This document shows positions 16,608-25,315 of a DNA stretch of 64,000 nucleotides, piece by piece; the first letter of the stretch is position 1, and each line of letters begins with the position of its first letter. The stretch covers positions 2,790,001 to 2,854,000 of the forward strand of contig NC_015738.1 of NCBI RefSeq assembly GCF_000270285.1. Reading direction: 5' to 3'. This DNA is from Eggerthella sp. YY7918. GTDB taxonomy: Bacteria > Actinomycetota > Coriobacteriia > Coriobacteriales > Eggerthellaceae. The notes under the pieces are model-generated. The model ran no database searches, was not told the origin of the DNA, and was given only the letters and a program-made list of their open reading frames with translations. The translations under genes and the position numbers were made by a program.

Positions 16608-19388
16608 CTACCCTGTGTTCTGAAGGCCGGCAGACACGCCAGTGACGGTGGCCAGGATGAGGGCAAGGTATTCCGCTTTGGCTTCGTCGGACAATTCGTC
16701 TTGCTGACTCCGAATGACACGCAACGCCCGCACCTGCGCAAGCGAAAGCGCATCCACATAAGGGTTGCGCACGCGAATGGCACAGCCCAGCACACGGCGG
16801 TGCTCCAGCGGCCATTCGTCGCCCACAATGGCCAGCGCCCACGAACGGGTGAGCTGCATTTCATCGAACACAGTAGCTGCCAAATCGTCGCGATCGCCCA
16901 GCGCCAGATACATTTTGGCAATGCGTCCATCCGTTTTGGCGATGGACATTTCAATGTTATCCACGAAGGTGGCAAACAGAGGCCATTCGCGATACGCCTG
17001 GCGCAGAAGCTCCAGGTCGCCCAACTGTTCGCATGCCGTGCCAAAACCGTACCAAGCGGCCAGGTTGATGCGCGCCTGCGACCAGGAAAAAACCCACGGA
17101 ATAGTACGCAGATCGTCAAGCGATTGCGCTCCCAAACCGCGCTTGGCGGGTCGACTTCCAATGGGCAGCAAACCCACTTCAGCAAGTGGGGTAACGGTGG
17201 AAAACCACGGCGCAAAGTCGTCGGTGTGAAGCAGGCTCAGATAGCGTTTGTGAGCAGCTTCATTTAAGCAGGAGGCCGCTTCGGCATAGCGCGCAGCAGC
17301 CTGCGTATTGACACGTTCCACCGACGGCGCAGAATGCAGCAATGTCGCCGCAGCCACGCTTTCCACGTGGCGCAGCGCAAGCGCCCGGTTTCCATAACGT
17401 GCGAAAATGACTTCTCCCTGTTCAGTCACCTTAAACCGACCATTCACCGACCCTTGGGGCTGGGCAAGCACCGCACGGTTAGCCGGTCCGCCGCCGCGAC
17501 CGACCGCTCCCCCGCGGCCGTGCATAAGCACAAGATCGATATCATTCTGCTCTGCCCAGCGTGCGATGCGCTCCTGGGCGGAATCAAGCGCAAGCGTGGC
17601 CGTGACCGGGCCCGCATCTTTCGACGAATCCGAATAGCCCAACATAACTTCCATGCGACGGTTCGTCTGCGCAAGCCGTCGCTGCACGTACGGCAGCTGC
17701 AGCAGATCGTCTAGCACACTGACGCAGTTCTCGAGGTCTTCCAACTGTTCGAACAGGGGGATCACATCGAGCGTAGGAACGTCGTGCGCATGCGAAAACG
17801 CAAGCTCCGCCAGTTCATACACGTCCGCAATATGGCGCGCCTGCTTCGTGAACGATACGATGTAGCGCTCAGCCATCTTCTGTCCATAGCGTTTTTGGAT
17901 AGAGCCGATGGCGCGGAACGTGTCGAGCACCTCGCGCGTGGTGGCGTCGAGTTTTCCGTGCAGCCCGTGGGCACGAATGTCGGCAAGCGCGCGTTCATGC
18001 ACGAGCGAATGCTGCCGAAACTCCATTTCTACCAGATGGAAGCCGAACGATTCGACCTGCCAGATGAGCGTTTGCACCGGACCGTAGGCTGCACGTACAG
18101 CCCCGGCCTGCGCCAGCGAATCTTGAACCGTGCGCAGATCATCCAGCAGCTCATCGGGTGAAGTGTACCTGATGTCGGCGTTGCGCGCAGCAGTGCCTTC
18201 CAGACGCATGGCCATGACCAACATGACGGCACGGTGCGGCTCGAAGCGCAGGTCGGCAGCCACGCGTGCCGTCAGCGTTTCACTCATTTCCACTTGGTGG
18301 CTCCATACATTCATGAGCGCTTCGGAGGGACGTGTGTGCCGCGATTCCAGGGTAAGGTTACGCCCGACGCGATGACACGCTTCGGCAAGCTTGGACACCA
18401 TATGCTCGAAATACTTGGCCGCCACCCGACGTGACACTTTGGCCGTAACATTGGGATTGCCATCGCGGTCGGATCCGATCCAGCTACCCGGGTGAAAAAA
18501 CGCCGGACAGACGGGCGGCACGCGACCAGCATCTTCACCCAACACCCAGTCGTCGAAGCGACGATATACCTGCGGCACCAGATCGAACAGGGTGTTGTCG
18601 AATATGTCGATGATGGTGTCGGCCTCTTCAAGCGGTGTCGGCTTCTTCATTTCCGTGGGAGACGTGCGCAGAAGTGCATCGATTTCTTGCAACATGTGAC
18701 GTTCGTTTTCCACGAGGGCCGAGCCGCCCACGTGCGAATGCTCGTCGAGCAGCGCAGCAATGCGGCGGATTTTGCCCTCCACCGCCTTGCGTCGCGCTTC
18801 TGTGGGATGGGCGGTAAACACGGGATGGAATTCCAAGCCAGCAAGCAGTTCGGCCGCGCGTTCGGAACCAACCTCGTCCAACAGCCGATGATACGCCACC
18901 ACCAATTCGTTCGATGCGTCTACGGCGGACTTCATGGACACGCCGCGCTCCAATTCGTGCAGCGTTTTTACGCGATAGTTTTCCTCGGAAAGGTTCGCCA
19001 GATGGAAAAACGAAGTAAACGCCCGCACCACCACCTGCGCCTGATCGACCGGCAAGGCATCGATAAGTTCGACTGCCTGACGAAATGCCTGCGCCCCTTC
19101 GGTGGATGAGGTGGGTATACCCTGAGCATCTGTGGGTTCATCTGCCGCAACGCTGCCGGGATTGCCCTCGTTTGCCCTGATCATGTTGTTGAAAAGACGA
19201 TCGAGCGTAGCGCAGACGGCAGGATCGTATTCCTTGAGCACCTTGCGTTCCAGACGCAGGAATAGCGCCAGGTTTTCACGAAGGCTTTCCGGAATCTCGA
19301 TCTCTGTATAGGCCTTGATGGCCTCGGCGGTGTCTGCCGCGCCAAGATGGCGGTCGGGGGATGTGGGGACACCTTCGAGATTGGCCAT
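16608..19388 (-). CDS. ppc: Phosphoenolpyruvate carboxylase
   Basis: Carboxylates PEP to oxaloacetate in the cytosol, feeding the reductive branch to fumarate and succinate. The 926-residue product shows FTAHPTEARRK (catalytic histidine), GSWIGSDRDGNPNVTAKVS, LGYSDSSKDAG, the PEP-site loop MHGRGGAVGRGGGP and the invariant C-terminus QNTG. The ATG at 19388 follows AGGAG; an earlier in-frame start at 19406 lacks one. A TATAAT (reverse strand, 19425-19430) lies upstream, so ppc probably has its own promoter inside the men cluster. A variable loop at about residues 80-100 is not conserved in the family. Confidence 0.96.
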   Translation of the reverse strand: MANLEGVPTSPDRHLGAADTAEAIKAYTEIEIPESLRENLALFLRLERKVLKEYDPAVCATLDRLFNNMIRANEGNPGSVAADEPTDAQGIPTSSTEGAQAFRQAVELIDALPVDQAQVVVRAFTSFFHLANLSEENYRVKTLHELERGVSMKSAVDASNELVVAYHRLLDEVGSERAAELLAGLEFHPVFTAHPTEARRKAVEGKIRRIAALLDEHSHVGGSALVENERHMLQEIDALLRTSPTEMKKPTPLEEADTIIDIFDNTLFDLVPQVYRRFDDWVLGEDAGRVPPVCPAFFHPGSWIGSDRDGNPNVTAKVSRRVAAKYFEHMVSKLAEACHRVGRNLTLESRHTRPSEALMNVWSHQVEMSETLTARVAADLRFEPHRAVMLVMAMRLEGTAARNADIRYTSPDELLDDLRTVQDSLAQAGAVRAAYGPVQTLIWQVESFGFHLVEMEFRQHSLVHERALADIRAHGLHGKLDATTREVLDTFRAIGSIQKRYGQKMAERYIVSFTKQARHIADVYELAELAFSHAHDVPTLDVIPLFEQLEDLENCVSVLDDLLQLPYVQRRLAQTNRRMEVMLGYSDSSKDAGPVTATLALDSAQERIARWAEQNDIDLVLMHGRGGAVGRGGGPANRAVLAQPQGSVNGRFKVTEQGEVIFARYGNRALALRHVESVAAATLLHSAPSVERVNTQAAARYAEAASCLNEAAHKRYLSLLHTDDFAPWFSTVTPLAEVGLLPIGSRPAKRGLGAQSLDDLRTIPWVFSWSQARINLAAWYGFGTACEQLGDLELLRQAYREWPLFATFVDNIEMSIAKTDGRIAKMYLALGDRDDLAATVFDEMQLTRSWALAIVGDEWPLEHRRVLGCAIRVRNPYVDALSLAQVRALRVIRSQQDELSDEAKAEYLALILATVTGVSAGLQNTG

Positions 19389-19473
19389 AACGTCTCCTGT
19401 TCGCACGCGTATGTTTCGAGGGCCATTATACGGCTCTTGCGCAAGCTGGCGAGAAACCCTAACTCAACGACCA

Positions 19474-20442
19474 TCAACAAGCGTCAGAAGCGGAAAGAAA
19501 CGCATTGACCTCGCGCACAAATGCAGTCGGAGCTTCCAGATGAGTGTTGTGACCAGCGCTATCGAGCGTGCGCGTTTCGCAAAGAACCTCGGCGGCCAAC
19601 CGACTGGCAAGAGCACGGTACTTTTCATCGCGCCCTCCGGCTAGATAGAGTACGGGAAACCCCTGCGCGCTTAAGGCGACAAGCGCGGCGCACGTTTGCT
19701 CGCGGGAAGGCATGGCGTGCTGACCGGCGTGTTCGAACGTGCGAGCAAGAGCCTCGGCATCGTTGTTGAGACGCGCCGCGCGTTGACGTTCGCGCGTGAT
19801 AGCCAGCAGGTCACGCTGGGTGGCGAAGAGAGGCAACCCCTCCCAAGCATCCATGAATGCCGACACCCCTTCTGCACGCAGACGGCCTGCGTTGCTGACA
19901 TCGCGTGCGGCGGCCTGTTCGCGCTCGTCGGAGGTTGCAGGACCAAGACCAGCGCCTTCCAGTATGAGAGCGCTGGCGTTGGCAGCAAAGGCATCGGGAT
20001 CAAGGGTAGCTGCCATCAGAGCGACGCGACCGCCCATGGAATAGCCGATAACGACCGGGCGTGCTCCTTCATCGGCGGCTATCGAATGCAGAAAAGCAAG
20101 CACGGCCTGGGCTTGGGCTTCAAGCGCATAGGTTTGTGGATTGGCCGGGCGGTCGCTCGCGCCGTGGCCGACGAGATCCAGCGCGTAAACCGTCCGATTG
20201 TACGCGAGGTCGCGTGCAACCTCATCCCACGCTGCAGCGCTCTGCGCAAACCCGTGCAGCAGCACGATCGGGGCGCAACGTACAGAGGCCCCGTCAGCCG
20301 CACCATGAACCCCCTCGCGCGTTTCCCGTAAAGGCGCATCGACCGGATTCGACGAGCCAGACGCGCATACCTCTTCGGAGGCTCTCCAATACTGCACTCC
20401 GTAGTGCACCCCCGCATGCTCCCATGCTGATGGTTCGCTCAT
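19474..20442 (-). CDS. menH: SHCHC synthase-like alpha/beta hydrolase
   Basis: Probably removes pyruvate from SEPHCHC to give SHCHC in menaquinone synthesis. The 322-residue protein has the alpha/beta hydrolase elements VLLHGFAQSAAAWDEV, DLVGHGASDRP, the nucleophile elbow GYSMGG and a late histidine in SAGHNTHLE. It lies directly after menD, 61 bases downstream, as in many men operons. I start it at 20442 (MSEPSAWEH); an ATG at 20484 is also in frame and neither has a strong ribosome binding site. A loop of about 30 residues (VCASGSSNPVDAP...) near the N-terminus is unusual. Confidence 0.85.
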   Translation of the reverse strand: MSEPSAWEHAGVHYGVQYWRASEEVCASGSSNPVDAPLRETREGVHGAADGASVRCAPIVLLHGFAQSAAAWDEVARDLAYNRTVYALDLVGHGASDRPANPQTYALEAQAQAVLAFLHSIAADEGARPVVIGYSMGGRVALMAATLDPDAFAANASALILEGAGLGPATSDEREQAAARDVSNAGRLRAEGVSAFMDAWEGLPLFATQRDLLAITRERQRAARLNNDAEALARTFEHAGQHAMPSREQTCAALVALSAQGFPVLYLAGGRDEKYRALASRLAAEVLCETRTLDSAGHNTHLEAPTAFVREVNAFLSASDAC

Positions 20443-20503
20443 GGTGCCTGATCTCGTGCGTTTGCCATCCACCTCTGTCGCCATAGTGTTCGTTCGCACC
20501 ATC

Positions 20504-22459
20504 CTACCAGTAGGGTGCATAACGCTCTTTGAGGCCAACGAGAGGAACAGGGACTTCAATAAGGGAAATACCGGGCGTTCCAAGCAGCTCGTCGTAGGCG
20601 GCATCGAACGCGCCAAGCGTTTCCGTACGACGATACGGCACCGCAAACGCTTGGGCAGCTGCCTCAAAGTTGACGTCTTGCGGCGTGAGGAACAGACGTT
20701 CGAAGTAAGCGTCTTCCGACTTTTGTGGCAGCATGTCGAAGATGGCACCCCCGTCGTTGTTGAGCAGCACAATGACGATACTCGGAGCCGCCCCACCCGC
20801 ATCGCGCTGCACGCGCAATTCGCGCTGAAGCGCAAGGGCGTTCAGGTCGTGCAGCAACGTGAGATCGCCCGTGATGAATGTTGTTTGCGCAAACTGCTGC
20901 GCAGCGCCGAGGGCTGATGACAGCGTACCATCGATGCCATTGAGCCCGCGGTTGCACAACACCGTAAGGCGCTTCTCGTCGCGCAGATAGAACGTGTCAA
21001 GCGCACGGATGCTCATGGAGTTGGCCGCAAACACGCACGACCTCTCCGGCGCGCGCTCCATAACACGATGCACAAATGCGCCCTCAAAATCGTCGTGCGT
21101 CGCATCGCTCTCTGGTGCGCCGACGGCCACCCCTGCGATACGTTCACGAGCGCCATCATTTGCCGCCGCCCACGCTTCGGCGAAAGCGCACTGTTCGGCA
21201 GAAGGTTCGTACTCGATCGTTTGCAGATCGAATGCCACACGCAATGAACCGGCAAATTCAACAGGCTTGCAACGCACACATAGATCGGTCATCGCATTGA
21301 AGTCGCGTGTTTCCAACGGATCGACCACCACCTGCACCACGCCCGATGCAGCGGCCATCTGCGTTGCCTTCTTCGACACAGGATAGCGACCGAAACGGAT
21401 GATCACCTGAGGTGCCAGCTGCGGGGCAAGAACGCCGCCTGATTCGATAACAGAATCGTAGTTGTCGATGACACAGGCGTTGTCGAAGCAGCGCAGACCC
21501 GAAAGCGGGTCCGCCAGCAAAGGCAGCTGGAACGCTTCTGCCCAGGCCACCACCTTGCGCGCCTCGAATTCAGTCGCACAGGATCCCTCACCCGCCAACA
21601 CAAGCGCGCGCCGACCATCAAGCAGCGCTGCAATACGACCAGCCTCCTGCATACCGAACGACGCACGCGGATGCATCATTCCCACTGCTTCTGAAAAACG
21701 TCGACCGGTTTCGAACAGGCCGGCAACAGAGAAATCGGGCTTGAGCGGCTCGTCGAAGGGAAAATTCAGATGAACGGGTCCGCCGAAACAGGCCCCCGCG
21801 ATACGTGGTTCGTCATGGAAAATTCCCTCTTCACCAAGCGCCGCAATCACACCTTCACGGGCTGATTGACGAGCAAAGCGAATTGATGCCTCATCGGAAG
21901 AAGGCAGCAGCATCTGCCGAAACGCCCGCACATGATCGCCGTAGGCCTTCAGCTGATCGCAGGTTTGTGGCGCGCCGAGACCCTGCAGGCGCGGCGGACG
22001 ATCGCCGGTCAAGACAATCAGCGGCACGCGTGAACTTTCAGCTTCGAGCACTGCCGGATAGTAATTCGCCACCGCCGTGCCCGATGTGCAAATAATTGCT
22101 GCGGGGCGCCCGCTCGCCTTCGCCAACCCGAGCGCAAAAAACGCCGCGCCGCGCTCGTCCACATCGACAAACAGGCGCAAGCGCTCCGGATCGCGCTGTG
22201 AAAGCTCATACGCCGTCATGGCAAGCGGTGTCGACCGCGAACCGGGACTTACCACCACATCGCGCACGCCCCAGCGCGTCAGTTCGTCGAAGAACGCGCC
22301 CAGGAACAGGGCGGTCGCGGCGGGATCGGCTGACGCCGAACGGGATCCCTCGACTCCGCGCTGCGCGCTCCGCTCGGGATGACAGGAAGGGACAGCCCCC
22401 TGCTCGGGATGGCTTGACGAAGGTTCTATTTGTTCGGGACGATGGGAGGTTTCGCTCAT
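20504..22459 (-). CDS. menD: 2-succinyl-5-enolpyruvyl-6-hydroxy-3-cyclohexene-1-carboxylate synthase
   Basis: This ThDP-dependent enzyme joins isochorismate and 2-oxoglutarate. The 651-residue product has VVVSPGSRSTPLAM, the catalytic glutamate region DVDERGAAFFALGLAKASG, GDRPPRLQGLGAPQT, and the ThDP/Mg motif GDLTLLHDLNAL...NNDGGAIFDML. About 45 residues precede the normal MenD start; they include HPERSAQRGVEGSR, the translation of a widespread intergenic repeat, so repeat DNA has been captured in frame. No alternative start lies between the repeat and the conserved core. The ATG overlaps the menF stop by four bases. Confidence 0.95.
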   Translation of the reverse strand: MSETSHRPEQIEPSSSHPEQGAVPSCHPERSAQRGVEGSRSASADPAATALFLGAFFDELTRWGVRDVVVSPGSRSTPLAMTAYELSQRDPERLRLFVDVDERGAAFFALGLAKASGRPAAIICTSGTAVANYYPAVLEAESSRVPLIVLTGDRPPRLQGLGAPQTCDQLKAYGDHVRAFRQMLLPSSDEASIRFARQSAREGVIAALGEEGIFHDEPRIAGACFGGPVHLNFPFDEPLKPDFSVAGLFETGRRFSEAVGMMHPRASFGMQEAGRIAALLDGRRALVLAGEGSCATEFEARKVVAWAEAFQLPLLADPLSGLRCFDNACVIDNYDSVIESGGVLAPQLAPQVIIRFGRYPVSKKATQMAAASGVVQVVVDPLETRDFNAMTDLCVRCKPVEFAGSLRVAFDLQTIEYEPSAEQCAFAEAWAAANDGARERIAGVAVGAPESDATHDDFEGAFVHRVMERAPERSCVFAANSMSIRALDTFYLRDEKRLTVLCNRGLNGIDGTLSSALGAAQQFAQTTFITGDLTLLHDLNALALQRELRVQRDAGGAAPSIVIVLLNNDGGAIFDMLPQKSEDAYFERLFLTPQDVNFEAAAQAFAVPYRRTETLGAFDAAYDELLGTPGISLIEVPVPLVGLKERYAPYW

Positions 22460-23796
22460 TGCGCGACCCTTTCCTCGGTTTCCCCCTGGTCAGAAACGAA
22501 TGTTTCACGTGAAACATTCGTTTGCGTATTCTCCGCAGACTGAGCGCCTTCGCCTTCGAATGCACTCAGGATGGTCATGAGTTTCGCAGAGATCTCGTCG
22601 TATTCGTCGTCAGCGACACTGCCAGCTACAATTCCGCAGCCAGCATAAACCCAACCGATCTCGCCGTCGAACACGCCCGTGCGGAGCGCGACAGAAAACT
22701 CGCCGTCGCCCGCTCCGTCCACATACCCGCACGCACCCGCAAAGAACCCGCGATTGTAGGCCTCGATGCGTCGAATGAGCATTTCGGCCTCACCCACCGG
22801 CGTACCGGCCACGGCCGGCGTGGGGTGCAGATCGTTTTTCATCTCCCACAAATCAACGCCCTCAAGCACCCGCGCGCGAGCCGGCGTGTAGAGGTGTTGC
22901 ACGTGCGTGAGCGAGAGTATCCCCGGCTCGGCGGGCACCTCCACGTCATAGCAGGTGCGGCGAAACACCTCTCGGATGAAGCGCGCCACATAGTCGTGCT
23001 CAGCGCGGTTCTTCGGATCGGCCACAAGCTCGGCCGCCAAGCGCTCGCCTTCCTCCGGCGTATCCCCCGCAGGGCAGGTTCCCGCCAGGCACATGCTCTC
23101 AACCTCGGTACCGCATTTACGTATAAGCAGCTCGGGCGTGCAGCCACAGAAAAACACATCGGCGTAGCGATAGAGCAGCACCGTACCACGCGCCGGCCCG
23201 TCGATGAGATTCACCAGCAAATCTTTTGACGAAAACGGACGATCAGCCACCAGCTTCTGACGGCGCGAGAGCACCACTTTCTCAATACGGCCTGCGTCGA
23301 TGGCGGCAAGACCTGCAGCTACAGCTTCGCGCCATGCCCCGCGCGAATCGGGCTCGATACGATACGGCACACTCGTGCGCTGACGCGGAGGCGCGGCAAG
23401 CGCCTGTCGGACAAAACGTTCAATGCGCCCCGGATACACGGGCCCAAGCGAATTCACCTGCAGCAAACGCCCCTGTTCGTTTTCAATCAGAACAATTTCC
23501 GGCAGCATGAACTTGAGACGCGGAAAAGCCTCAAACAGCTCATCGGTCGGTGTGGGATTTTCCGCATCGAAGCGGTTGAAGGAGAAGAAAATAGGCTGCT
23601 GGTCAATGGGTCCATCCGGCTCGCACTCCGCATCGTCAAGCGTCGGCAGCGCAATGCAGCGTCCCAAACCCATGAAACGTATTGGGCGATCTTTGCGGTA
23701 ATACACAAACTGATCGGTGAACCCCTTCTGCAGCGTGCAGAACGCATCGACGATATCCGCATCAATTGCCACCGTATACGAGTACAGTTTCGTCAT
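22456..23796 (-). CDS. menF: Isochorismate synthase
   Basis: Converts chorismate to isochorismate, the committed step to menaquinone. The 446-residue protein has the chorismate-binding domain with IEKVVLSRR, TPELLIRK, AGTCPAGDTPEEGERLA, EHDYVARFIREVF, HPTPAVAGTPVGEA and the C-terminal YAGCGIVAGSVADDEY. The ATG at 23796 follows GGAGGG. It is the first gene of the menF-menD-menH run and overlaps menD by four bases. The last 25 codons encode a parS site (as NVSRETF). TIGR04076-type and VapD-like genes lie just upstream on the same strand. Confidence 0.95.
   Translation of the reverse strand: MTKLYSYTVAIDADIVDAFCTLQKGFTDQFVYYRKDRPIRFMGLGRCIALPTLDDAECEPDGPIDQQPIFFSFNRFDAENPTPTDELFEAFPRLKFMLPEIVLIENEQGRLLQVNSLGPVYPGRIERFVRQALAAPPRQRTSVPYRIEPDSRGAWREAVAAGLAAIDAGRIEKVVLSRRQKLVADRPFSSKDLLVNLIDGPARGTVLLYRYADVFFCGCTPELLIRKCGTEVESMCLAGTCPAGDTPEEGERLAAELVADPKNRAEHDYVARFIREVFRRTCYDVEVPAEPGILSLTHVQHLYTPARARVLEGVDLWEMKNDLHPTPAVAGTPVGEAEMLIRRIEAYNRGFFAGACGYVDGAGDGEFSVALRTGVFDGEIGWVYAGCGIVAGSVADDEYDEISAKLMTILSAFEGEGAQSAENTQTNVSRETFVSDQGETEERVAQ
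22501..22516. promoter_or_regulatory. parS, ParB/Spo0J binding site
   Basis: TGTTTCACGTGAAACA matches the 16-bp parS consensus perfectly and is fully palindromic. It lies within the 3' end of menF, as parS sites often do. A second perfect copy lies at 46152. Confidence 0.92.
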
Positions 23797-23812
23797 GAAA
23801 ACCCTCCGATAG

Positions 23813-24163
23813 TTAGCGCACAGGTTCGTAATCGAGAGTAGATTCTTCGCCTGTTGCTTCAAGTTTGAAGATGACGGGACGCAAACCATCGTTGCAGCTG
23901 CAGATAGCTACGCCGGGCTTTTTGATCCAATCGCCGTAGTAGAACAGACCGCCATCAGCACCTACGCCGTGCGCAAGCGCGAACACATACTGATAGATTG
24001 CCTTCCACGCTTCGTCACACAAACCCTCGGGTTTGGCATAATCGGCATAAAAGACCTGACCCTGTCGCATCATGGGACAGGGGCCCAGCCCGTCAGCACC
24101 GTACTCAGCGGCCAGCTCTTCGTCGAACGTAGTCTTCAGCACCGTGATCTTCACTTTGTTCAT
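23813..24163 (-). CDS. TIGR04076 family protein
   Basis: A 116-residue protein of unknown function starting MNKVKITVLKTTFDEELAAE. The conserved elements GPCPMMRQGQVFYADYAKPE, CDEAWKAIYQYVFALAHG and PGVAICSCNDGLRPVIFKLE match my recollection of the TIGR04076 family of anaerobes. It has four conserved cysteines, including a CSC pair, and no signal peptide, so it is probably cytosolic, possibly metal-binding (inference). The start at 24163 was chosen because family members begin here. It ends 17 bases before menF on the same strand, so it may be the first gene of the men transcript. Confidence 0.75.
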   Translation of the reverse strand: MNKVKITVLKTTFDEELAAEYGADGLGPCPMMRQGQVFYADYAKPEGLCDEAWKAIYQYVFALAHGVGADGGLFYYGDWIKKPGVAICSCNDGLRPVIFKLEATGEESTLDYEPVR

Positions 24164-24217
24164 AAGAAGCCTTTCCCCACTCGCCGCTATCTCAATTTTT
24201 AGTACATGCCCCATGCG

Positions 24218-24556
24218 TCAGCGCAAAGCTTCGTGGAGATCTTTGACGCTTTCAGTCATGTCGGACCAGCTCTCAACACGAAAACCCTGCAGATCTCGAA
24301 TTGCAGGAGCAAAATCAAGCGATGCAAGAGCTTGAGCCACTTTAATGATAAAAGATGCTGAGCCGTCGTTTTCCTTGCAAAAATACACGCTATATTGAAT
24401 GTGGGTAAAGCCAATATCCAACAGAACACGCTCAATTTCGCCATAGGCTTTCGGACGGCTTAAGCTGTAGTCTCGCTCAAGCATATTGGTATCGAGATCG
24501 AAAGTTATCCCGTACATATCCCCATCCAGTTCGTACGCAAGCTTTTCAATAGCCAT
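24218..24556 (-). CDS. VapD-like protein (Cas2-fold endoribonuclease family)
   Basis: The 112-residue protein carries DMYGITFDLDTNMLERDYS, with the catalytic-type aspartates after a first beta strand, then AYGEIERVLLDIGFTHIQYS and VYF, typical of virulence-associated protein D. VapD is a Cas2-related ribonuclease in several bacteria; activity here is inferred. The ATG at 24556 follows AAGGAGAG. It has about 17 extra residues before the usual start. No antitoxin gene adjoins it. ATTATA at 24711-24716 (TATAAT on the reverse strand) could be its -10 box. Confidence 0.7.
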   Translation of the reverse strand: MAIEKLAYELDGDMYGITFDLDTNMLERDYSLSRPKAYGEIERVLLDIGFTHIQYSVYFCKENDGSASFIIKVAQALASLDFAPAIRDLQGFRVESWSDMTESVKDLHEALR

Positions 24557-24764
24557 AGTACCACTCTCCTTGCGCGGAATGCCGCCAACGCTCCCAAACG
24601 AAGAGGATCTTGCGGACGTGGTACGGACAAAGGGGAGCACCGTTGTCATCTATGGGTACGCTTGTGATTATGAAGCGCACGCCCGCACTGGCTCTATTTC
24701 TATAGGCTCCATTATAACACATTAATAGAACAAATGTACTAATAAGGACAATGTAATTCTAAAA

Positions 24765-24786
24765 AAGCCGCAAAAATCTGCGGCTT
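24765..24786 (-). terminator. Rho-independent terminator after the NrdD-like gene
   Basis: On the reverse strand AAGCCGC pairs with GCGGCTT around an eight-base loop and is followed by a run of six T. It lies 35 bases past the stop at 24821. Confidence 0.85.
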
Positions 24787-24820
24787 AAAAATGTTGATGG
24801 TCTCTTTGAAAATGAAAAAG

Positions 24821-25210
24821 TTAGCAGCCGTTTGTGCAGGTGGGGATGGCATCCTTTCGGGAAATACCGTGCTTGACGCGATCGGCTTCCTCGGCGGTTT
24901 TTGCATCGTTCCAGCGGTCCATCGTACCCACAAGATATCCCGTAATGCGACGGATCCGGTCAAAAGGCACGGGAGCCAGCTCGTAATGAATGCCGACCTC
25001 TTCCCCGTCAACTTCCAGCACAAGGCCGGTGACCACGCTACTTGCATGCTGCACATTGCCGCGCTCGATGTAGGCACGCACCTCGTCATCGCTCACACGC
25101 GCATCGTTCTCATGCGCGTATGCAATCTGCACCGATACGCCGTCAACCTCACGTGCCTCGGCCCCATCAAGGAGCATCGTTGTATTCTGCTTCGTTTCTG
25201 CTGCCGTCAT
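24821..25210 (-). CDS. Small NrdD C-terminus-like protein
   Basis: A 129-residue protein. Its second half, RRITGYLVGTMDRWNDAKTA EEADRVKHG, resembles the segment near the C-terminus of anaerobic ribonucleotide reductase NrdD, and it ends in CTNGC. The glycyl-radical core is absent, so it cannot be a complete reductase. Similar short proteins are annotated as NrdD in Coriobacteriia, as far as I recall. AAGGAG precedes the ATG, and a strong terminator follows, so it is a single-gene unit. An AT-rich dyad-like stretch (ATGATACCTATATCATATCA) lies 27 bases upstream. A regulatory or radical-related role is only a guess. Confidence 0.5.
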   Translation of the reverse strand: MTAAETKQNTTMLLDGAEAREVDGVSVQIAYAHENDARVSDDEVRAYIERGNVQHASSVVTGLVLEVDGEEVGIHYELAPVPFDRIRRITGYLVGTMDRWNDAKTAEEADRVKHGISRKDAIPTCTNGC

Positions 25211-25315
25211 GCCGCACTCCTTACATCTTACTTTTAAATGATACCTATATCATATCAATTTAGTATCCGAAGACTGCAAACAAATTCCGCCAACGGCAGG
25301 TAAAGGAAGGCAATC

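Noticed and set aside
24486-24725. A plus-strand antitoxin frame opposite the VapD-like gene
   Set aside because: The 79-codon frame is antisense, has no ribosome binding site and no antitoxin motif.
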